This document shows, piece after piece, positions 58,140 through 64,000 of a DNA stretch of 64,000 nucleotides. The notes under the pieces were generated by a model. The model was not told where the DNA came from. It saw nothing but the letters and a program-made list of their open reading frames with translations, and did no database searches. Source of the DNA: Rhododendron vialii (taxonomy: Eukaryota; Streptophyta; Magnoliopsida; Ericales; Ericaceae); the NCBI RefSeq assembly GCF_030253575.1, contig NC_080569.1, positions 3,287,501 through 3,351,500 of the forward strand, written 5' to 3'. How positions within the stretch are numbered: position 1 is the first letter of the stretch; each line of letters opens with the position of its first letter. Position numbers and translations under genes: made by a program.

Positions 58140-59879
58140 AATGTAATAGGCCCCAGTCGAGGGAGTTGAAATTTGTATCTGAGCGGGCTACCCGCCCAGA
58201 TTTTGAAAAATTGAAGGGAGTCACCACCCGGGTTTATGATTCGCCACCCGAGAAACCTCTTTGATCGAAAATGCATTGTTATTTGAAATTGAAAGCCAGA
58301 GATTGTTTTTAGGTTCGAAAGCCATGTTACAAGAGGGGAAAAGTTTTACGGCACCCCTCTCGTCCGACACGTTGTCGGTCTCTACTCAATGTTTGTGGGA
58401 TTTATCGAAAATAATTTATTTCATTAAACAATTAGCAAATATCCACATATATATCAAGTAAAGAGGTGCATGCATGTGCTAGTGTACAAGATTTATTGAA
58501 ATGATAATGAAAAATGGACAATAACAAAAAAAATGAAAAACTGCTACTAGAATCACTCTTAAGCGCTCGGAACTGCACTCCTAAGTGCTCAGGAGTTCTG
58601 CTGAGCCATCTTGCAAACTTTGTTAGCACATATGTAGCATGATATTCTTAAACAGAAACACAAAAGCTATTTAGACATGAATATACTCTGCAGAGGGTTT
58701 AAGTGGCTAGGAACAGGTTCTAGCCCTCCAAACCATGCCTCCTTGCTACTGGAAAATGAAAATAACTGGGCTCTGGAAGAACCAATTTACACCCAGTGTC
58801 TATTAAGAACAAAAAATGCAGCATTGAATGACAAAACAAGATTTTGCAGTAGCACTCCTAAGAGCTCAGGAATGGTCCTGAGTGCCTGGGAGTGTATCTA
58901 GTGCTCATAAAAAGTTTTGCTTCTTTGTGTTCTCTTTGCTTTTGCTGTTAAACTAAAAATAAATGAGCTCATAACCAGTATGAAGAATTGGTATGGCCCC
59001 TTTATTTCCCTCAAAAATTTGAAAACAGTGAATTATGAAGGTGTTTATACATTTTCAAGCTTAGACTTTGCTCTTTGGATTGAATTGAAAGCTTGGAAAT
59101 AGATGGAAAACAGTAGAAAACAGAGCCTTAGATGTATCTAAAACTGAAAATGTGTTTGTAATTTTCTTGGATTTTTCTTAGAAAAATGATTGAGAAAATG
59201 ATGGACTTTTTAGAAAATGTTTGAGAAATGAATGATTTGCAAACAATGGGGGAGTTAGAGACAGAATTTTCGTGGTCTTTTTGTATGTAGAATGAAGGGG
59301 AATTTATAGGGGAGGAGGAAATAGTTTTGAATTTTGACAAATAAATAAAAAATAAGGTGAAAAATATTTTGGGGGGGAAAATGAGATGCCCTGCCTGACC
59401 TGCATACTAAAGCAGACTTGTCTGTATGACAGGTTTGAACTGCAGATTGAAAGTCTGAAAAAAAACGTGGTCAAAGGTCAAGCTCATCATTCATTGGCCT
59501 ATCAGAGCTCCCGAGCGCTCTAGAGTGGTACTCCTAAGCGCTCAAGAGTGGTCCTAAGCACTCAGGAGTGGCTGCCCAACTTCAGCGGGCCGCCACGGCC
59601 ACTCCCGAACTCGGTTTTGGGTGTTTTTCGAAGCGTTGGAAAGTTAGTTAAATCATCTTTTTAACCCAATTGGTTTCATTCAAATATATTTTATATGCTA
59701 AAATGAGTGCCCATTTTACCCTCAGGGTGACGGGAAAAAAAAGATGGTTTTGGTTTGAAAAAGGCCAAGAAACATCGTTTAAGATTTAGGCGAGTCCTAT
59801 TTTGATTCCGTTTCATCATCGGGGAGCCTCGATGGCACAAATTAAGGATAATTAATATGTCTAAATTGGGGTGTCTACA
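58140..59879 (+). mobile_element. Probable LTR-retroelement-derived repeat (Gypsy/Tat-like)
   Basis: Words such as GGGAGTCACCACCCGGG (58,208), AGTTTTACGGCACCCCTCTC (58,340) and a final GGGGTGTCTACA (59,867-59,878) are typical of LTRs and adjacent non-coding DNA of large plant Gypsy elements. No gag or pol is visible. The motif CTCCTAAGYGCTCAGGAGT, itself palindromic, occurs in variants near 58,545-58,605, 58,853-58,895 and 59,508-59,570. Both ends are uncertain; a fossil. Confidence 0.4.
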
Positions 59880-60689
59880 GTATTCTAAAAACTTTTTTTT
59901 TAAAATATAAGTGTAGTTTGTTGGTGCTATTAAGTGTATAAGTATCTACTTTTTAATTTGTATATTAATTATGATTAACGTTGTTGAAGCATAAACTAAA
60001 TTTAGTATTTTGGCACAAAAAAGTTAAGTCCAAACAAGTCCAATTGACAAAGCTATTATTATTGAAGAAGATATAAATATCTAATTTTTAGAAACTCTAA
60101 AATATCCTTGTGAAATATTTTATGTAAATTTTTTTGAAATTCTAAAATAGCTCTAGAAGCTCTAGAATATCCTTGTGAAATACTATCTAAAGTTTTTTTT
60201 TGTGAGAAATAGTCACATGTGTAATTTTAGAATTACCTCAAAATTTATCTTATATGAAAATATTTGAATAGTATAAATAAAGATGGGTTCTAGCCATTTT
60301 ATAAGCCAAATTATTTTTTGGAGTAGTATAAATATCATGAATTTACAAATACTTGATTCATTGGGATGAAATTCTCTGAATTATCGTATAAACCGTTTTA
60401 ACCAAGGTCATATAAATTTTCATCCCAATGATTTTGCTTCTGTTATCAATTTCCGCTTTACGCTCTAAATTTCGGCTCTTGTGAATTCTTGAAGTTCAAA
60501 ATTTTTTTATTATTGCAAATCTTAAACCACAAAAAAAAGCACAAACAATTACATACACAAACTCACAAAGCACGTGGGGCCCACTCGTACTACACACCTC
60601 CAGTATGGGGCCCACATCTTTGTGAGTGTTTGAGTGTTTTAGTTTGCGGTTCTGGACTTTTTATGTCTTTATCATACACGCACGTGCAT
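59880..60689. other. AT-rich intergenic DNA
   Basis: Contains an imperfect local duplication of ATATCCTTGTGAAATA (about 60,101 and 60,167). No gene. Confidence 0.4.
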
Positions 60690-61251
60690 CAGTGGCGGAT
60701 TTACATGAAGACAGTGGGGGCATGTGCCCCCACTCTACTTTCCATAATTACAGATTGGCATACAATATTTAGAAACTATTCTAGTTTACCCCCGTTAGTT
60801 ATATACTACTATATGTCTCTTATGTAAGAATAATGCCTCATGTTTCTTTCCCTTTATGCAAGCACTGCCCTACAAATCTGTTCCACGTATTAATGCATAT
60901 GTTATTTTTTAGCCATTGATGGGTACTGATTTTCAGTTTTCACTATGAATTTTCATCTATCTAGTTGTTTTATTGAATTTTTTTTTCTTTTCACTTTCAC
61001 ACTTACACAGCTTAAGGTTCTCTCGGTTAATGTTAGTGTATAATGGTTTACTATGGTGCTTTATAATATTAGAAGAGTTTTAATATATTTACTCTTAAAA
61101 CTTCATTCATTTGGTTGATTTTGAGCTAAACTTACTTGCAGACATACAAAATGCATTTCACTTGATTACATCTTGCCCGAAGAAAATTAAATTTCCATAA
61201 CCTAATGGTATATGGTGCACCCACTCAATCCAAATCCTGACTACGCCACTG
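60690..61251. mobile_element. hAT-type MITE with 8-bp target duplication
   Basis: CAGTGGCGGATTTAC (60690) and GACTACGCCACTG (ending 61251) are inverted ends starting CAGTGGCG, typical of hAT elements. The flanks ACGTGCAT (60682-60689) and ACATGCAT (61252-61259) form an 8-bp duplication with one difference. The length is 562 bp with no transposase. Confidence 0.8.
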
Positions 61252-62466
61252 ACATGCATTATGACTGTGTTTGTTTGCTATTGGTCTCTAAAACTAATTA
61301 TTCTCTTTACGTACAGTTTTCAATAAATTTTCGCTCAATAGTCAATACTGAGCCATATATATGACTTCTTTTTTAATTAGGGTGTGTTTCACTAACTAAA
61401 TAAATATTTATTTTTTAAATTAAATATAATATAATACATCCTAAAAAGAATTGACTTGTTTCGTAAAAAAAAAAAAAAAATTACTAAAAAAATAAATAAA
61501 GTAAGAAGCTTAACGGAATGGGTTGCAAGCGACGGCTTTCCAAATTCCCAAAATTATTACTCCACTTCTTTCCTAAATTCCTTCTAGAGAGAGAGAGCCA
61601 CAAGAAAGCTGCAAGTAACGGCTTTCCTAAAATTATTACTACACTTCTTTCCTAAATCCCTTCTAGAGAGAGAGAGAGCCACAAGAAGCTCTAGCAAAGC
61701 GGCGAAGTTCAGCGACTGCTCTCAAACAGCTCCGAATTTCTAGCTTTGTCCAAAGATGTCACATACACAACCCAAACGACACGCACGCACACACACTGAT
61801 CACCAAACTCGCTGCAACAACAACCAAAACGATCAACGACTCAGACCTCTCCCACATCAATTTCATCGTCCGTCCACTTTCCGACGAATCACCGGAGCCA
61901 TCTTTGCTGGCATTGGCATTGAATGCCGAAACCCTGAAGAAACGCGGATTTCGAAGGCAAAAGATTGGGAGGACCAGAGAGCTTATTGACTGGAAAGATT
62001 AGCGAGAGAAGAGGAAATTTGATGTGATTGAACTTTTCTACTGAATTCGAAATGGTACGCGTGTTTGGATTCCAATTTTCATTCTGAATGGGGCAAAAAT
62101 CTGGCAATGCGGATCCAAATGTGCTATAAAACTGTTTTTGTAAACGCCAAAATTTTAGAGCACGAGTATTGTACCTGTACATAGCACAAATCTTTTTGTT
62201 TTGATAACCGGGTGCCGGGCTTGCGCGCCACATAGTGCAAATCTTTCATGCACCTGAATTTTGGCGATATCAAAAACAGTCTGGACGTATTGTTAGGTCA
62301 ATATGATGAGTAATTGGAAATTTTACGTAGTTGTAATTTTTTGTGTTGAAGCATGTTTGTTTATCAAGTTCTTCCAGGCCATATGGAACTTTTTAGGGTT
62401 GTGGAGGGAAGATAACATTGTAGATTGAAAAGAAGAAAAGGTTATTGGGAGATACGATGATATTGC
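61252..62466. other. Intergenic with a tandem 5'-leader-like duplication
   Basis: 61,530-61,605 is repeated at about 61,612-61,690 (CGGCTTTCC...ATTATTACT...CTTTCCTAAAT...CTTCTAGAGAGAGAG...CCACAAG), a unit of about 83 bp. Downstream, an open frame without a start (about 61,700-62,009) includes HINFIVRPLSDESPEPSLL and ALNAETLKKRGFRRQ, protein-like but unrecognised and without ATG. It could be a gene stump or exon. Confidence 0.35.
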
Positions 62467-62883
62467 TGTTGTGCGCACACCTCAGGATCCTCAAACCAAA
62501 CACACACACACGAAACAAACACGAGACACCAGAATTCCAGAGAAAATTTCATCTATACTCACAATAGATTACAAAAAAATCTACCGGAGGAGGAGCATCC
62601 ACACACCGGAGCTCAACACTCAACTCACAATCTGGTTCTCTCTCACCCTCACCAGTGTATCACTCCGTCACAGCACAATTCCACTGTGAATTGCCTACTC
62701 TGTTTTGCCACACACAATACAAGGAAACCACTTATGTATATAGGCTAAAACTGATCGTATACATGTGTGATAAGGCACACCATCCAAACCCTCTTCAATG
62801 CACCTGCAATTCCAGAGCTGCTATTGCTCCTAAGGCTTCCAGAAGATAAGGCTTTGGCCTTAATTTGTGAGACACACCTCACA
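62467..62883 (-). mobile_element. Solo LTR with perfect 5-bp target duplication
   Basis: A 417-bp block starts TGTTGTGCGCAC and ends CACACCTCACA, flanked by ATTGC on both sides (62462-62466 and 62884-62888). On the minus strand it has a promoter-like CCTATATACATAAG, a leader, and ends GTGCGCACAACA, as in Copia-type LTRs. No internal domain or partner LTR is present, so it is the product of LTR-LTR recombination. It looks whole as a solo LTR and is fairly young. Confidence 0.82.
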
Positions 62884-64000
62884 ATTGCACAAAAGGGAAA
62901 GGAAATTTTAAGAGGTTTAACTTATAAAATTTGTCAATGAAAGCTAGATGCATATATTGAGGAGATGACTGTGTCCAAATTCTGCCATGGTACCGATATT
63001 TTATTTTGAGAATTGATGGTGGAGTTGTGCTTGTGGAAGTACCTATTTGTGATCCGAAGGCAAACAGTAATTGGAACAAACAAGTTATATCGTACACTTA
63101 GAGCCTTAGCGCATAATAACATACATGACTTGTGGTAATATTCACTTGTATGCTGCCTCCGTGATGCAACAACAGTTCATGCTTTTCACTTATTTCTACC
63201 ACAGTTGGTAGTTGGCAACATAAACACTTCTGCAGGCTAGTTTGGTACCAATGATTTAGCTAACCCACATAAGCCTTGTGATCAAAACCGATACCAGGCT
63301 TTTAGAACAAATCAGAGTACTATGTTTTCACATGTCGAGGGATAATTAAGGTATTTTTGTTTTTTCCCTCGGGATTGAAGGAGTTTTTCTTCTTCTTCTT
63401 CTTCTTGTTGCTCATTTTGGGATTATGGTAGAGACTGGAGAGAGAGAGGGAGGCATCTTTGTCAGATATTGTTTGGAGGGAAGAAGTTTTTTGGACTCCT
63501 CTTTTAGATTAAATTCGGGGGATTGGGAGGTTGATGAGTTGCTGGAAAGGATATACAAGATTGCAAAGATATGGGAGGGCGAAGATCCATTAAGTTGTGG
63601 GATGAATAGAAGAATGCATTCCTACATGTCAACATTTTGGGGAATTAGTGCAGCATGTTTAAGTGAGAGTAGACTCAGTTACCATCTGAGTCATGTTGAC
63701 TGGGATAGCGAGATCACTTTACCATGCTGTGGTCCATTGGGTGATCTTTAGAGGCGTGGCAGAGCTATTCGTAGTTTTTCATGATGGAGATCTGGAAAGA
63801 GAATAAACTAGGCTTTGATATTGATACCTTCCTTTTTTATTTGAATCATACGCAGACAGCAAAAATTATTAGTCTTTGCTGGGGATTGAGGAATATGTTA
63901 CTATCAAGTTAAGTAGACTTTTTGACCTTTCTATATTGTAGGATATTGGGGATGGACTGGATGGTGAACTCTTTAATTGAGCAAAATGTGAAGTTTTGTA
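62884..64000. other. Right end of window, unassigned 108-codon frame
   Basis: A (CTT)n run (about 63,387-63,405) precedes an open frame at 63425-63751 (+), including FLDSSFRLNSGDWEVDELL, ERIYKIAKIWEGEDPLSCG and HLSHVDWDSEITLPCCGP. I do not recognise it. It could be an exon of a gene continuing past the window or a transposon remnant. Confidence 0.3.

Noticed and set aside
62471-62849. Plus-strand frames of 64-72 codons
   Set aside because: They lie inside the solo LTR and are antisense to its promoter.
1-64000. tRNA, rRNA or CRISPR features
   Set aside because: Only tRNA-derived SINE boxes were found; tandem repeats lack the regular unique spacers of CRISPR arrays.

Overview
This window is nuclear DNA from a flowering plant, most likely a core eudicot. 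Genes have spliced GT-AG introns, plant-specific families are present (FLK, MUSTANG transposase-derived gene, GTD-binding myosin adaptor, Rf-like PPR), and the gaps are AT-rich and full of MITEs, SINEs, LTR relics and long (GA)n/(CT)n runs. I cannot name the species; a woody asterid is only a guess. No bacterial, organellar or viral gene block is present, and I recognised no tRNA, rRNA or CRISPR array.

Layout: (1) 1-3.35 kb: LTR relic and repeat-rich DNA with a striking hairpin. (2) 3.4-8.2 kb (+): eight-exon NADKc/zeta-toxin-fold kinase. (3) 9.7-10.4 kb (-): linker histone H1. (4) 12.2-14.1 kb (+): P-class PPR gene with one frameshift. (5) 14.1-20.7 kb: gene-poor, with a LINE RNase H relic, an unassigned minus-strand exon-like segment and a MITE cluster. 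(6) 20.8-27.8 kb (+): FLK, three KH domains. (7) 29.1-31.7 kb (-): MUSTANG (MUG) domesticated Mutator transposase, tail to tail with FLK. (8) 34.8-38.5 kb (-): pfkB sugar kinase. (9) 39.5-44.4 kb (-): INDH, the mitochondrial NUBPL/Ind1 homologue, with a TRIM retroelement in an intron. (10) 44.4-48.6 kb: MITEs. (11) 49.4-52.0 kb (+): MYOB-type myosin-binding protein. (12) 52-64 kb: no convincing gene; nested DNA transposons, an LTR-like repeat, a hAT MITE and a solo LTR with intact target-site duplication.

The genes do not form a pathway. What links them is ancestry. From memory of Arabidopsis locus numbers, kinase-H1-MUG-pfkB matches At1g06730-At1g06760, kinase-H1-MUG-MYOB matches At2g30620-At2g30690, and FLK-MUG matches At3g04605-At3g04610. 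The window therefore looks like a fairly unbroken version of a block that genome duplication split in Arabidopsis. A second shared feature is a (CT)n tract on the sense strand at the 5' end of several of these genes. I found no undescribed multi-gene system; the most distinctive items are the synteny block, the intact-looking TRIM, the nested MULE with a 9-bp duplication, and several long hairpins.
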